DNA of 64,000 nt from positions 372,001 to 436,000 of the forward strand of contig JADJTG010000014.1 of NCBI GenBank assembly GCA_016711285.1, written 5' to 3'. Numbering within the stretch: position 1 is the stretch's first letter; the number at the start of each line of letters is the position of its first letter. Below, in pieces: positions 36,700-46,714 of the stretch. The notes beneath the pieces are model-generated. The model searched no databases, was not told the DNA's origin, and was given only the letters and a program-made list of their open reading frames with translations. The position numbers and the translations under genes are program-made. Source of the DNA: Sphingobacteriales bacterium. GTDB lineage: Bacteria > Bacteroidota > Bacteroidia > Chitinophagales > UBA2359.

Positions 36700-37167
36700 T
36701 CACGAAATCCCCTGCGCTTGTTTGAAATATTTGCGCGGCACATTCAGCATACCAAAACATTCGCCGTCTTCTTTATCCAAATGCTTATGATGCACTTTGT
36801 GTGCTTTGCGCAAGCCAATCAAATAAGGGTTTTTTATTCGTTTAAACCATTTGAAACGCTGATGAATCAACACATCATGCACTAAAAAATAAGCTGCGCC
36901 ATAGCACAAAATACCAAGCCCGATAAAAAACAAATAATTGAGCGAAGGCTGCACGCCATAATAAAACAACACAATACTGGGTATGGCGAAAATGATAAAA
37001 AAAGCATCATTTTTTTCAAAAATAGGCGGATAGCCGAGTTTGTGTTGTTCTTCGTGCAAATACCACAAAAAACCGTGCATCACATATTTATGCGTACACC
37101 AAATAATGCCTTCCATCACAACAAAGGTGAACAACGTGACAAAAAAATAAAGAAGATACTCCATCAT
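36700..37167 (-). CDS. crtZ: Beta-carotene hydroxylase (fatty acid hydroxylase superfamily)
   Basis: 155 residues with hydrophobic helices. The di-iron histidine clusters of the family are present: HKYVMH, HEEQH, HDVLIH and KVHHKH. It should hydroxylate the rings of beta-carotene at C3, giving cryptoxanthin and zeaxanthin. It lies between crtB and the cyclase gene on the same strand, with 46 and 2 bases of spacing, so it is clearly in one operon. Starts at 37167 and 37164 are both possible. Confidence 0.88.
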   Translation of the reverse strand: MMEYLLYFFVTLFTFVVMEGIIWCTHKYVMHGFLWYLHEEQHKLGYPPIFEKNDAFFIIFAIPSIVLFYYGVQPSLNYLFFIGLGILCYGAAYFLVHDVLIHQRFKWFKRIKNPYLIGLRKAHKVHHKHLDKEDGECFGMLNVPRKYFKQAQGIS

Positions 37168-37213
37168 ATATGTAAAATTCGGTTACAACTCAAAAAAAAA
37201 CAGAAGTTTAAAG

Positions 37214-38050
37214 TTACAAAAAATTGGCTTTATAGCGCAAATAAGAATGGCACAAAATGAGCATTTTATGGGGATTGGAAACGCGAACACGTTGCCGCAG
37301 GATTTGTTGGGCAGGCTTTTTTTGTAATTGATACAGCAATTTTAAATAATAACGATATGCCACATATACGCCCAAACGCGCCTCCGCCGGCAATCTTATA
37401 ATGCCTTTGTAGGCTTCTTTAAAATCATTTTCTATATCGCGAATAATGTCGGCTTTGTTATGTTCATCTAATTGGTTTTGTTGTAAATTCGGAAAATAAG
37501 AACGACTCAGCATTTCGTAATCATCTTTGATGTCGCGCAAAAAATTCACCTTCTGAAATGCCGACCCCAAGCGCATCGCATAGGGACGCAGCTGTTGGTA
37601 AGCAGTCTCATCACCTTTTACAAAAGCCTTCAAACACATCAGCCCTACCACATCAGCCGAGCCGTAAATATATCGCTCATATTCCTCACTGCTTTGGTAA
37701 TCATTTTTATACAAATCCATGCGCATACTTTCCAAAAAAGAATCAACCAAATGATATAAGCCGTATTGTTGCACCACTGCCTGAAATGTATTGAGAATGG
37801 GATTGAGGCTGATACCACGCTCTAATGCTTTGTGATAATCCTGCACAAATTCTTCCAACAAAGTTGCCTGCTCGTATTCCAAAAAAGTATCCACAATTTC
37901 GTCGGCATAGCGCACAAAACCATAAATAGCATAAATAGCCGGACGCACATCGGGGTGCAGCAGCCGTATGCCCAACGAAAAAGAGGTGCTGTAGGTGTGT
38001 GTCACTAATTTACAGCATTGCAAGCCGGAGGTATCAAACAAAGATTTCAT
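37214..38050 (-). CDS. crtB: Phytoene synthase
   Basis: 278 residues. It condenses two geranylgeranyl diphosphates to phytoene. The two Asp-rich metal sites of squalene/phytoene synthases are visible: YADEIVDTF near residue 50 and LRDIKDDYEM near residue 175, with QKVNFLRD before the second. It overlaps the end of crtI by 17 bases, which implies translational coupling. No crtE (GGPP synthase) gene is in the window. Confidence 0.93.
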   Translation of the reverse strand: MKSLFDTSGLQCCKLVTHTYSTSFSLGIRLLHPDVRPAIYAIYGFVRYADEIVDTFLEYEQATLLEEFVQDYHKALERGISLNPILNTFQAVVQQYGLYHLVDSFLESMRMDLYKNDYQSSEEYERYIYGSADVVGLMCLKAFVKGDETAYQQLRPYAMRLGSAFQKVNFLRDIKDDYEMLSRSYFPNLQQNQLDEHNKADIIRDIENDFKEAYKGIIRLPAEARLGVYVAYRYYLKLLYQLQKKPAQQILRQRVRVSNPHKMLILCHSYLRYKANFL

Positions 38051-39509
38051 GGTATTTACAAATAAGGTCGCTGACTATTTTTCCAGAAATCAAACTTGGC
38101 GGCACGCCTGGTCCGGGCACGGTGAGTTGTCCGGTAAAATATAGGTTCTCTACTTTTTTGCTTTTTAATTTTGGTCGTAAAAAATGTGTTTGCAACAAAG
38201 TATTCGCCAATCCGTAAGCATTGCCTTTGTAGGAATGATAATCCTGTACAAAATCATTGACTCCATACGACTGGCTGAACAAAATCAGGTCGCGTACATT
38301 TTGTTGTGTTTTTTCTTGCAGGCGTTCCATTATTTTGTCAAAATATTGCTGCCTCAAAGCCTCCGAATCGGGAAGTGCAGGAGCTAAGGGTATCAAAAAA
38401 ATACCTGCTTCTTGATGCGGCGGCGCACAAGTGGCATCGCTTTTACTCGGAAAACTCGCATAAAACAGAGGCTCGGAAGGCGGGGCAGGTGTATCGTAAA
38501 TACAGGCGGCGTGCGCCTCAAAATCGGTATCAAAAAACAAGGTATGATGCGCCACATTTTGCAATTTTTCACTAAATCCCACAAAAAACAGCAAAGCCGA
38601 AGGCGCAAAGGTTCTTTTGTTCCAATATTGCTCCGAATATTGCCGCAAATCGGCGGGCAATAATTGTTCGGTATGATGATAATCGGCTCCGCTCAATACA
38701 ATATCGCAAGGATAAAAATGCCCCTGACTTTCAATACCAAGCGCGCGGCGGTTTTGTGTTGCTATTTTGGAAACGGGTGCATCTGCGTGCAATACTACAC
38801 CCAAAGAACGCGCCAACGCCAACAAAGCCTCTACCACCTGATACATACCACCCTGCGGATGCCAAGTGCCCAGCACAAAGTCGGCGTAATTCATAAAATT
38901 GTAAAAAGCGGGCGTATCGGAGGGTTTTGCGCCGAGAAAAAGTACCGGAAATTCCAACACCTTCCTTAATTGCTCATGACGGAATTGCGAGCGCACCTGC
39001 CCCTGAACACTGCGCACAAAAAGCCCCAATTTTGCGGCAGTTTTGGTATTGATGATTTCAAAAAGATGCTCACCGGGCTGATACACCAAATCTTTGATGG
39101 CAATATCATAATTGTCTTTTGCCTGACTCAAGAACCGCTGCAAACGGGCTGCGCTTCCTTTTTCTTTCGCTTCAAAAGTTGCCTGAATCTCCGGCAGGTT
39201 GTCGGCAATACGGATTTGCTCACCCTCGCCGAAATACACTTCATAAGAAGGATTGAGGCGGTGAAGTTGGTAATAATCTGAAGTTTTTTTGCTAAAATCG
39301 GCAAAAAAGTCATCAAATACATCAGGCATCCAATAAAAAGTGGGTCCTATGTCAAATGTAAAGCCATCTTTTTTCAACTGCCGCGCCCGCCCTCCGAATT
39401 GTGTGTTTTTTTCAAAAATTTCCACAGTATATCCTGCTTTTGCCAAATAGCAGGCAGCAGATAAAGCAGAAAAACCGGAGCCGATAATGGCGACTTTGGA
39501 AGCAGTCAT
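38034..39509 (-). CDS. crtI: Phytoene desaturase
   Basis: 491 residues, first gene of the carotenoid operon. The N terminus is an FAD-binding Rossmann motif (VAIIGSGFSALSAACYLAKAG, then EIFEKN and FGGRARQ). The C terminus has the bacterial CrtI signature FTGQLTVPGPGVPPSLISGK. It introduces the conjugated double bonds that turn phytoene into lycopene. The downstream order crtB, crtZ, cyclase implies zeaxanthin-type yellow pigment. No consensus promoter was found in the 533-base gap upstream. Confidence 0.93.
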   Translation of the reverse strand: MTASKVAIIGSGFSALSAACYLAKAGYTVEIFEKNTQFGGRARQLKKDGFTFDIGPTFYWMPDVFDDFFADFSKKTSDYYQLHRLNPSYEVYFGEGEQIRIADNLPEIQATFEAKEKGSAARLQRFLSQAKDNYDIAIKDLVYQPGEHLFEIINTKTAAKLGLFVRSVQGQVRSQFRHEQLRKVLEFPVLFLGAKPSDTPAFYNFMNYADFVLGTWHPQGGMYQVVEALLALARSLGVVLHADAPVSKIATQNRRALGIESQGHFYPCDIVLSGADYHHTEQLLPADLRQYSEQYWNKRTFAPSALLFFVGFSEKLQNVAHHTLFFDTDFEAHAACIYDTPAPPSEPLFYASFPSKSDATCAPPHQEAGIFLIPLAPALPDSEALRQQYFDKIMERLQEKTQQNVRDLILFSQSYGVNDFVQDYHSYKGNAYGLANTLLQTHFLRPKLKSKKVENLYFTGQLTVPGPGVPPSLISGKIVSDLICKYHEIFV

Positions 39510-40042
39510 TCAATAAACGATAATACAATGATGAATTGGAATACTTTCCTTGCTAAACAGTGTTTTGAAATAAAAGTTTTTATTCATCTTTCTATTTTTT
39601 TAACACTGTTTTAAAATATTTATTTTTATACCCTGAGTACAACGCGTTTGTGTATATTTTGCTGTTGTTTTTTTTATGAATAAACAAATACCATTTACAA
39701 TTTACGCCGTTTTATTTTTTTACGACAGCACACAAAATTTGTGTGGTGCGTAGCAAAGAAAAATTATCTCCCCAAAAAATGCTTGTATATTTGAGATACA
39801 AAAACGGACATCATCATTGTAGTAGGGATCGGGACTGCCCATAATGTGATAATTGTGATAATGTATAATCATACACGGCATTTTTATTTTGAATGATGGT
39901 GATACGGAGATAATATGGGCAATGAACAACAATGGCAATTCTATTGAATATATGGGCGATAAAATACGCTATCTTTGTCAAGCCGCGAAGCATCTAAATA
40001 TATAACTGTCAGGCACTTAGCTCTTTTTCATCAACACTTTTT
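39510..40042. other. Intergenic region between divergent crtI and the peptide-binding lipoprotein gene
   Basis: 533 bases, AT-rich. A good plus-strand promoter lies at its right end: TTG 39944-39946 and TATCTTTG 39970-39977, 23 bases apart and 66 bases before the start at 40043. A 72-codon minus-strand ORF (39720-39938) has no family features and is judged spurious. Nothing else was recognised. Confidence 0.5.
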
Positions 40043-41686
40043 ATGTACTATCTTAAAATAATGTACGGGCGTTTTTTTTGTTTTTGTATTACAACGGGCT
40101 TGCTCACTGTTTTTTTTGCGGCGTGCCGCCCTGCTGCGCCTGCCAAGCCACTGCCCCAAAAAGTGTTTCGCCTGAATTTGTCGTCTGCCGTATATTCCTT
40201 AGATCCCGCTTTTGCCAAAGACCTCAACACCATGAATATCGCCCTGCAAGTATTCAATGGTTTGGTGCAATTAGACGAGTACGCGCAAGTGCAACCCTGT
40301 GTGGCAAAAAGCTGGGACATCAGCGAAGACGGGCGCACTTACACCTTCCACCTGCGCCGCGATGTGCGTTTTCACGATTGCCCCGCTTTTGGCAGCGACG
40401 AAGAGCGCGTACTCACCGCCCACGATGTAGTGTTCAGTTTCAAGCGGCTCATCAGCCCCGAACTCGCCGCCCCGGGTGCGTGGGTATTCAACGGAAAAAC
40501 AGACAGCATCGCGCCCTTTACTGCTCTCAACGACAGCACTTTTCAGTTGCGCCTGCTGCAGCCCTTCCGCCCCATCTTAGGCATACTCACCATGCAATAT
40601 TGCTCCATTGTTTCCGAAAAAGCTGTACAATATTTCGGCAAAGATTTTCGCCATCACCCTATTGGCAGCGGCGCATTTGCTTTCAGGGCGTGGAAAGAAA
40701 ACGAAGCATTGATTTTGCTCAAAAATAAAGATTACTGGGAAAAAGATAAAGCAGGAATACCACTACCTCATATAGATGCTGTTCGTTTTTCTTTTACCGA
40801 AAGCAAAAAAACAGCTTATCTGCGCTTTATTGAAGGCGATTTGGATTATTTGTCGGGTATTGATGCTTCTTATAAAGATGAATTGCTCACGCCCGAAGGC
40901 AATTTGCAGGAACGCTGGAAAGAAAAAATTCTGCTGCGCCGCGTGCCATATTTCAACACCGAATATTTAGGAATAAAAATGGACAGCGGCAGCCACTCCC
41001 CCCTACAAATCCGTGCGGTGCGACAGGCTCTCAACTACGCTATCGACCGCCGCGAAATGCTGCGCGTGTTGCGCAATCAGGTGGGCAGAGCCGCCGAGCA
41101 GGGTTTTTTGCCGCATGCCACCGCCGCCTACGACAGCACGTTGAGCGGCTACACCTACCAGCCAGAGCGTGCCAAAAAATTGGTGCGCGATGCTGCAATC
41201 AGCGGCAAAGTGCCACCTATTACTTTGGAAACAACTTCCTCTTACGCCGATTTGTGCGTGTATATGCAAAAACAATGGGCTAATGTGGGTATCACCACCC
41301 ATATTGAATTGTTGCCGCCCGCCCATCTGCGCGAAAAAATGGCGAAAGGCGAAAGCAATTTTTTCCGCGCCTCGTGGATTGGCGATTATCCCGATGAAGA
41401 AACATTTATGAGCGTTTTTTACAGCAAAAACCCCGCACCGCCCAATTATACCCGCTTTCACAATGCCGCTTTTGATGCCTTGTACGAACAAGCCCTGCAA
41501 GCAGCCAACGATACAATACGCCGCCGCCTGTATCGCAAAATGGATAGTTTAATTGTATATGAAGCTCCCGTAGTGCCTTTATTTTATGATGAAGTATTGC
41601 GTTTTTTATCCAAAAAAATAAAAAGATTGCCCGACAACGGTTTCAATCTGCTGAATATGAAATATATAGAGTTGGAAGAAAAGTAA
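40043..41686 (+). CDS. ABC transporter substrate-binding lipoprotein, family 5 (oligopeptide/dipeptide type)
   Basis: 547 residues from ATG 40043; ATG 40061 is an alternative. The lipoprotein signal ends at VFFAAC. The SBP_bac_5 fold is shown by VFNGLVQLDEYAQVQPCVAK, the strand YTFHLRRDVRFHD, HHPIGSGAF (typical P-x-G-T/S-G-P/A-F block), and VRQALNYAIDRREML. It binds peptides or similar solutes outside the inner membrane. No permease or ATPase genes adjoin it, so its transporter partners must be elsewhere. A bidirectional terminator follows. Confidence 0.9.
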   Translation: MYYLKIMYGRFFCFCITTGLLTVFFAACRPAAPAKPLPQKVFRLNLSSAVYSLDPAFAKDLNTMNIALQVFNGLVQLDEYAQVQPCVAKSWDISEDGRTYTFHLRRDVRFHDCPAFGSDEERVLTAHDVVFSFKRLISPELAAPGAWVFNGKTDSIAPFTALNDSTFQLRLLQPFRPILGILTMQYCSIVSEKAVQYFGKDFRHHPIGSGAFAFRAWKENEALILLKNKDYWEKDKAGIPLPHIDAVRFSFTESKKTAYLRFIEGDLDYLSGIDASYKDELLTPEGNLQERWKEKILLRRVPYFNTEYLGIKMDSGSHSPLQIRAVRQALNYAIDRREMLRVLRNQVGRAAEQGFLPHATAAYDSTLSGYTYQPERAKKLVRDAAISGKVPPITLETTSSYADLCVYMQKQWANVGITTHIELLPPAHLREKMAKGESNFFRASWIGDYPDEETFMSVFYSKNPAPPNYTRFHNAAFDALYEQALQAANDTIRRRLYRKMDSLIVYEAPVVPLFYDEVLRFLSKKIKRLPDNGFNLLNMKYIELEEK

Positions 41687-41690
41687 TAAA

Positions 41691-41730
41691 AAATGCGGCT
41701 GAACGCTCGGAGTCGTTGGCAGCCGCATTT
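41691..41730. terminator. Bidirectional Rho-independent terminator
   Basis: AAATGCGGCTG (41691-41701) pairs with 41720-41730 with an 18-base loop, with A-tract left and T-tract right. It separates the convergent peptide-binding gene and the T9SS type A protein. Confidence 0.85.
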
Positions 41731-41754
41731 TTTTATAAACAAGAAAAAAAACGA

Positions 41755-42786
41755 TTAACGCACTAATAATTTTTGAGTGGCAGTTCTGCCGTCTTCCAAA
41801 TTAATTTTTATTACATATAAAGCCGCACTCAAATCGTTCAATGCCAAACGCGCCTGTTGTGTATGGAGTATTTGGTTCATCACTACTTGCCCGTTGGTGC
41901 CGATAATCTGTACGGAAAGCATCATTTGTGGCGCACTGATGTTCACGAAGTCCATTGCAGGATTCGGGTTCATGGCAATGCCGATATTCGTGAAATTGTC
42001 AATACCGGTGTAGTTAGGGTCGCAGGTGCAGCCGTGTTCGCCCAAGCCTGTGAAAGTATTTTTGTCCCAGATTTCCCATTCATCGCCAGTGAAGTTGTCA
42101 CCTATTGATGCCACATACAGTTTTCCTTTTTGTACATTGTCTTTGCGGCGCAAAGTTTTGTCTTTGGTGAGCCATACGCCATCGGCAGTTTCCCATTGCT
42201 CTCCCGGGTCTATTCCGATTACGCCCACTACATCTAACAGGTTGCTGCCATCGTTATTTACGGTAGTACCTTTTATTAAAGCTACGGCATCATCACCATT
42301 AAAATACATAGCATTGTTGGTATTATATACCGGACATACAAAGGCATCGCCTCTGCCTTCCAAATCCAACCAATCAGTATAAACCGTACCTACGATAGGT
42401 GCGCCGGAAGTATCGTATTGCACACAATAAACGGTATCGCCATTGGAATCAAGAATCGGCTCGTTGGTGAGTTCGTCTAAGCAGGCATCAATTGCTTGAT
42501 AACCGTTCCAAATGGGAGTTTCCAGACCGGTTCCGGCTGCATCGCGCTTATCAAGTACAATAGTGTATGCCGAATATGGAGCCAAAGTAGCCGCCGGAAT
42601 AGCAATACCTGTAAAAGCGGTAGCACCATTGCTGAAACGCCCTACGGAATATTGCGACAAATCAACCGGATTGGCGGTGGGATTGTAAATTTCCAAGGCG
42701 CGGTTGTTGCCATATCCCTCTACATACTCCGAAATAAACAACTCGTTGCACTGACCGAAAGCGGCAATACCTGAGCAAAAACACAA
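41755..42786 (-). CDS. Secreted lamin-tail-domain protein with T9SS type A sorting signal; start codon apparently damaged
   Basis: The frame gives 343 residues from a TTG at 42786, but that start falls inside a signal peptide. If the extra T at 42809 is removed, an ATG at 42811 yields MKKILLSALCFCSGIAAFGQ, a textbook signal peptide, and about 350 residues. The N-terminal domain (FISEYVEGYGNNRALEIYNP) is a lamin tail domain, common in secreted Bacteroidota proteins. The C-terminal 75 residues (PNPAMDFVNI, then LYVIKI and TQKLLVR) are a T9SS type A sorting domain. The protein should be exported through the outer membrane; its function there is unknown. Confidence 0.8.
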   Translation of the reverse strand: MCFCSGIAAFGQCNELFISEYVEGYGNNRALEIYNPTANPVDLSQYSVGRFSNGATAFTGIAIPAATLAPYSAYTIVLDKRDAAGTGLETPIWNGYQAIDACLDELTNEPILDSNGDTVYCVQYDTSGAPIVGTVYTDWLDLEGRGDAFVCPVYNTNNAMYFNGDDAVALIKGTTVNNDGSNLLDVVGVIGIDPGEQWETADGVWLTKDKTLRRKDNVQKGKLYVASIGDNFTGDEWEIWDKNTFTGLGEHGCTCDPNYTGIDNFTNIGIAMNPNPAMDFVNISAPQMMLSVQIIGTNGQVVMNQILHTQQARLALNDLSAALYVIKINLEDGRTATQKLLVR

Positions 42787-43110
42787 GGCACTCAGTAAAA
42801 TTTTTTTCTATGTCTTTTTTAAGAAATGTTGATGTTAAAAAAATAATAGGACAAAGTTACATTATTTTCGGAATGAAAACAGATTTATGACAATATCATT
42901 ATTTGAATAAAATGTTAAAAATATTAAATCATCTGAGCGATGTGCAACAAAAGCCTACTGTGGTGTATCAAAAAAGCAGTAACTTCGCAAAAGGTAAAAA
43001 AATAATAGTACGGTTATTTATTTCATTTATAATCAACTATTTTTATACCAAAAAAAAATTTCTGTCGTTAGTTATCTAAAAAAATACTGTTTTACTCTAC
43101 TCATTCTTCC

Positions 43111-46100
43111 ATGCACGCCCATAAATTACACCGTTATTTATTACTATATTGTTGCTTGTGGTGCTTGAAAATCTTGTTGTTGGGAAATTGGGATACAAGT
43201 GCTGCTACTTCCTGTTTTGTTGCCAATCAAGGACAATGGCGGTCGGATATTCTGTATCGCGCCGATGTGCCGCAGGGGGCTTTATTTATAGAAAAAAATC
43301 GTTGGACATTTAATTTTATGGAGGCAGTGGATATGCACGCTCCTGTGCATCAGTCCTTACCCCAAAAAGGACACGCCTACCGCCTTCATTTTTTGGGCAG
43401 CAACAGCAACAATATTCAGGGAGAGCAGCCGCTGACGACTTATCACAATTATTTTAAAGGAAACAACAAAGAAAACTGGGCAACCCGTGTTCCGTTGTTT
43501 GAGCAGGTTGCTTATCAGCGTTTATATCCAAATATTCAGGCAAAAATTTATTTCAACAATAACAGTGCTGGTCTTAAATACGATTTTATCGTAGAAAAAG
43601 GCGGCGATTTTCGCGATATTCAGCTTTTGTATGAAGGTATAGACAATATTTGCATTGAAAACGGCAAACTCAAAATTACGACTTCGGTGAATGAAATCGT
43701 GGAGCAAGAGCCTGTCGCTTATCAGGTTATCAAAGGAGAAAAAAAACAAGTTCCCTGTGCTTTTGTGCTGCGCGGCAATGTGGTAAATTTTGAAATAGCG
43801 GGCAAATACAACAAAAAATTTCCTTTGGTGATTGACCCGCAAGTTATTTTTTCTTCTTTTACCGGCTCTGTTGCCGACAACTGGGGCTTCACCGCCACCT
43901 ACGATGCCGATGGCGATTTGTATGCAGGCGGTATCGCTTTCGGGGCGGGCTACCCCACTACTGTCGGTGCTTACGACCTCAGTGCCAACGATGCCGGCGG
44001 CGACCGCTTTGATGTGGCTATTTCCAAATTCAGTTCCGATGGCTCGGTGCTTTTGTACTCTACTTACTTGGGCGGCAGCGAAGGCGAAATGCCGCATAGC
44101 TTAATTGTGAACAACAATGAGCAGTTGGTGGTATTTGGCACCAGCGGCAGCAACAATTTTCCGACCACCGCCACCGCTTATGACGCTTCTTTTAATGCGG
44201 GCGCACCTGTTACCATTTTTGAGGATTTTTTCGGAAACGGCGGCTACGATTATCCGCAGGGAAGCGATATTTTTATCAGTATCTTCAGCGAAGACGGCGA
44301 TAATTTGGTGGGTTCTACGCTCTTTGGCGGCAACAACCGCGATGGTATGAACAGCACCGGCACTACGAGTTTGGAATATAATTACGGCGACCGCTCGCGC
44401 GGCGAAGTGATCGTAGATGCCAACAATCGTATTTATATCGCCACTTGCAGCAATTCCAATAATTTGCCTACGTCTCCTTTTTCCTTTCAAAGCAATAAAA
44501 GCGGTGCGCAAGATGCGGTAGTGGCGGCGTTCAATGCAGATGCAAGTGCTTTGTTGTGGTGCACTTATCTGGGTGGCAGCGAAGATGATGCTGCTTATGG
44601 TTTAAAAATCGGCGATGACGGCTCGGTATATGTGAGCGGCGGCACGCGCAGCAGCAATTTTCCGATGAGCAGCGGATTTGATACCAATTTCAACGGCGGA
44701 CAAGCCGATGGTTTTTTGGTGCGGCTGTCGGGCAATGGCAATAATTTACTAAATTCCACTTTTCTGGGTACTACTGCTTACGACCAAGCTTATTTTGTAG
44801 AAATTGATAAGGAAGACAATATTTATACGGTTGGTCAAACGCGCGGCAGCTATCAGGTAACCTCCACTTACGGTTCGGTTTTCAGCAACACCAATGCCAA
44901 ACAATTTATTCATAAATTCAACACCAACCTCACTGCTACACTTTTTTCTACCACTTTCGGCAGCAGCAACAGCACTGATGTCAATATTTCGCCTACGGCT
45001 TTTTTGGTAGATGAATGTCTGCGGATATATGTGTCGGGCTGGGGCGGCGAGGTCAATATATTCCACAATCCCGAAACAGGCACTACACAAGGAATGCCGC
45101 TTTCCGGCGATGCCACACAAAACAGCACCGATGGCAGCGATATGTATTTTATTTCGTTAGACGAAAATGCAAAAAACCTCCTCTATGGCTCTTATTTCGG
45201 CGGCAGTGGCAGTGGCGAGCATGTAGATGGCGGCACGAGCCGTTTTAATAAAGAAGGCATCATTTATCAGGCAGTATGTGCAGGCTGTTCGGGTACGGAT
45301 AATTTTCCGACCACTGCCGGCTCGTGGTCTGTTACCAACAATTCCGACAACTGCAATTTGGGAGCAGTAAAAATCAATTTTGACCCTAACATCATATACG
45401 CCGCCGCACTTGTCAATCCACAACCTACGGGCTGTGTGCCTTTTACGGTGCAGTTTCAAAATCTGAGCAATCGCGGACAGCAGTTTTTCTGGGATTTGGG
45501 CGATGGCACTACCTCCACCGAAGTTGCACCTACCCATATTTACAACAGTATCGATACTTTTTTGGTAACACTCATTGCCGTTGATTCCAATGCTTGCAAC
45601 ATTGCAGACACCATCACCACTCAAGTATTTGTACCCGACAGCTCGCAAGTTATACAAACGGATTTTAGCTATCAGTTGCCTGCGAAGTGCGACCCTTATA
45701 CCGTAAATTTTGATAATTTATCTGTCACTCAGGATTCGCTTTCTTCTTACCCTACCCTTTACTGGACTTTCGGCGACGGCAATTTTTCTTTTGAGCGCGA
45801 CTCCACTGCTCATACCTACACAGAGGCTGGCACTTATACCGCTTCGCTGGTTATCAACACCGATTTTCCGTGTTTCAACAGCGATGAAGCCGCTTATACT
45901 TTCACCATTCCCGAAAATCCGATGGCAGATGCTTCGTTTTTGTCGCCCACTGAAGGCTGCGCTCCTTACAATGCCACTTTTACTGCTCAGGACGATGCGC
46001 AACAATATTTGTGGACTTTCAGCGATGGCGGCAGTGCGGAAGGAAAAAGTGTGAGTCATTTTTTTGAAAACGAAGGCACTTACAACATTCAGCTCATCGC

Positions 46101-46683
46101 CATTGACTCCACCACCTGCAATATCGCCGATACCGTACAACAATCACTGTTGGTGTCGCCTACGCCGGTTGCTTTTTTCACTTTTGTACCCGATACGGCT
46201 TATGTCAATCAGGAAGTACAATTTACCAACAAAAGCACTCCCGCCAACGGTATCTTTTTTTGGGACTTTGGCGATGGCGACACCTCCGTACAAGTCAGCC
46301 CAATTCATAAATTTACACAAGTGGGCATCAATGTAGTGTGCTTAAAAGTAAATGTAGCAGGCAGTGTATGTGAAGATATTTTTTGCGATACTTTGTATGT
46401 AAGCGATGAATATGCTTTGGGGGTGCCAAATGCTTTTAGTCCCAATGGCGATATGCTCAACGATACGCTCAAAATGCAGGGCTACGGTTTGGAAAGTGTG
46501 GTATTGAAAATTTTTAACCGTTGGGGTGAAAAAGTTTTTGAAACCGACAATTTAGAAACAGGCTGGGACGGCACTTATAAAGGCGAGCCGCAAGAAATGG
46601 ACGTATATGTGTATTTGGTGGAAGCCGTATTGCCGCGCGGCAGACCCGAAATCCGCAAAGGAAATATTACTTTGATGCGATAA
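43111..46683 (+). CDS. Large T9SS type B surface protein with SBBP-like beta-propeller repeats and PKD domains
   Basis: 1,190 residues. A hydrophobic stretch at the N terminus is a probable signal. Residues about 30-245 form the N-terminal domain often placed before SBBP repeats (NQGQWRSDILYRAD). Then come propeller-like repeats with LLYSTYLGGSE, LLWCTYLGGSEDDAAYG and LLYGSYFGGSG. Four PKD domains follow, with cores FFWDLGDGTTS, YWTFGDGNFS, YLWTFSDGG and FFWDFGDGDTS. The end, from VPNAFSPNGDMLNDTL through RKGNITLMR, is the gliding-motility-type C-terminal domain used for T9SS type B export. Likely an adhesin or surface-layer component; ligand unknown. Confidence 0.9.
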   Translation: MHAHKLHRYLLLYCCLWCLKILLLGNWDTSAATSCFVANQGQWRSDILYRADVPQGALFIEKNRWTFNFMEAVDMHAPVHQSLPQKGHAYRLHFLGSNSNNIQGEQPLTTYHNYFKGNNKENWATRVPLFEQVAYQRLYPNIQAKIYFNNNSAGLKYDFIVEKGGDFRDIQLLYEGIDNICIENGKLKITTSVNEIVEQEPVAYQVIKGEKKQVPCAFVLRGNVVNFEIAGKYNKKFPLVIDPQVIFSSFTGSVADNWGFTATYDADGDLYAGGIAFGAGYPTTVGAYDLSANDAGGDRFDVAISKFSSDGSVLLYSTYLGGSEGEMPHSLIVNNNEQLVVFGTSGSNNFPTTATAYDASFNAGAPVTIFEDFFGNGGYDYPQGSDIFISIFSEDGDNLVGSTLFGGNNRDGMNSTGTTSLEYNYGDRSRGEVIVDANNRIYIATCSNSNNLPTSPFSFQSNKSGAQDAVVAAFNADASALLWCTYLGGSEDDAAYGLKIGDDGSVYVSGGTRSSNFPMSSGFDTNFNGGQADGFLVRLSGNGNNLLNSTFLGTTAYDQAYFVEIDKEDNIYTVGQTRGSYQVTSTYGSVFSNTNAKQFIHKFNTNLTATLFSTTFGSSNSTDVNISPTAFLVDECLRIYVSGWGGEVNIFHNPETGTTQGMPLSGDATQNSTDGSDMYFISLDENAKNLLYGSYFGGSGSGEHVDGGTSRFNKEGIIYQAVCAGCSGTDNFPTTAGSWSVTNNSDNCNLGAVKINFDPNIIYAAALVNPQPTGCVPFTVQFQNLSNRGQQFFWDLGDGTTSTEVAPTHIYNSIDTFLVTLIAVDSNACNIADTITTQVFVPDSSQVIQTDFSYQLPAKCDPYTVNFDNLSVTQDSLSSYPTLYWTFGDGNFSFERDSTAHTYTEAGTYTASLVINTDFPCFNSDEAAYTFTIPENPMADASFLSPTEGCAPYNATFTAQDDAQQYLWTFSDGGSAEGKSVSHFFENEGTYNIQLIAIDSTTCNIADTVQQSLLVSPTPVAFFTFVPDTAYVNQEVQFTNKSTPANGIFFWDFGDGDTSVQVSPIHKFTQVGINVVCLKVNVAGSVCEDIFCDTLYVSDEYALGVPNAFSPNGDMLNDTLKMQGYGLESVVLKIFNRWGEKVFETDNLETGWDGTYKGEPQEMDVYVYLVEAVLPRGRPEIRKGNITLMR

Positions 46684-46714
46684 AAAAGTAGTTTTTTTTA
46701 AAAAAATTATTTAC

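Noticed and set aside
39720..39938. 72-codon minus-strand ORF in the crtI upstream gap
   Set aside because: No family features or start signals in AT-rich non-coding DNA.
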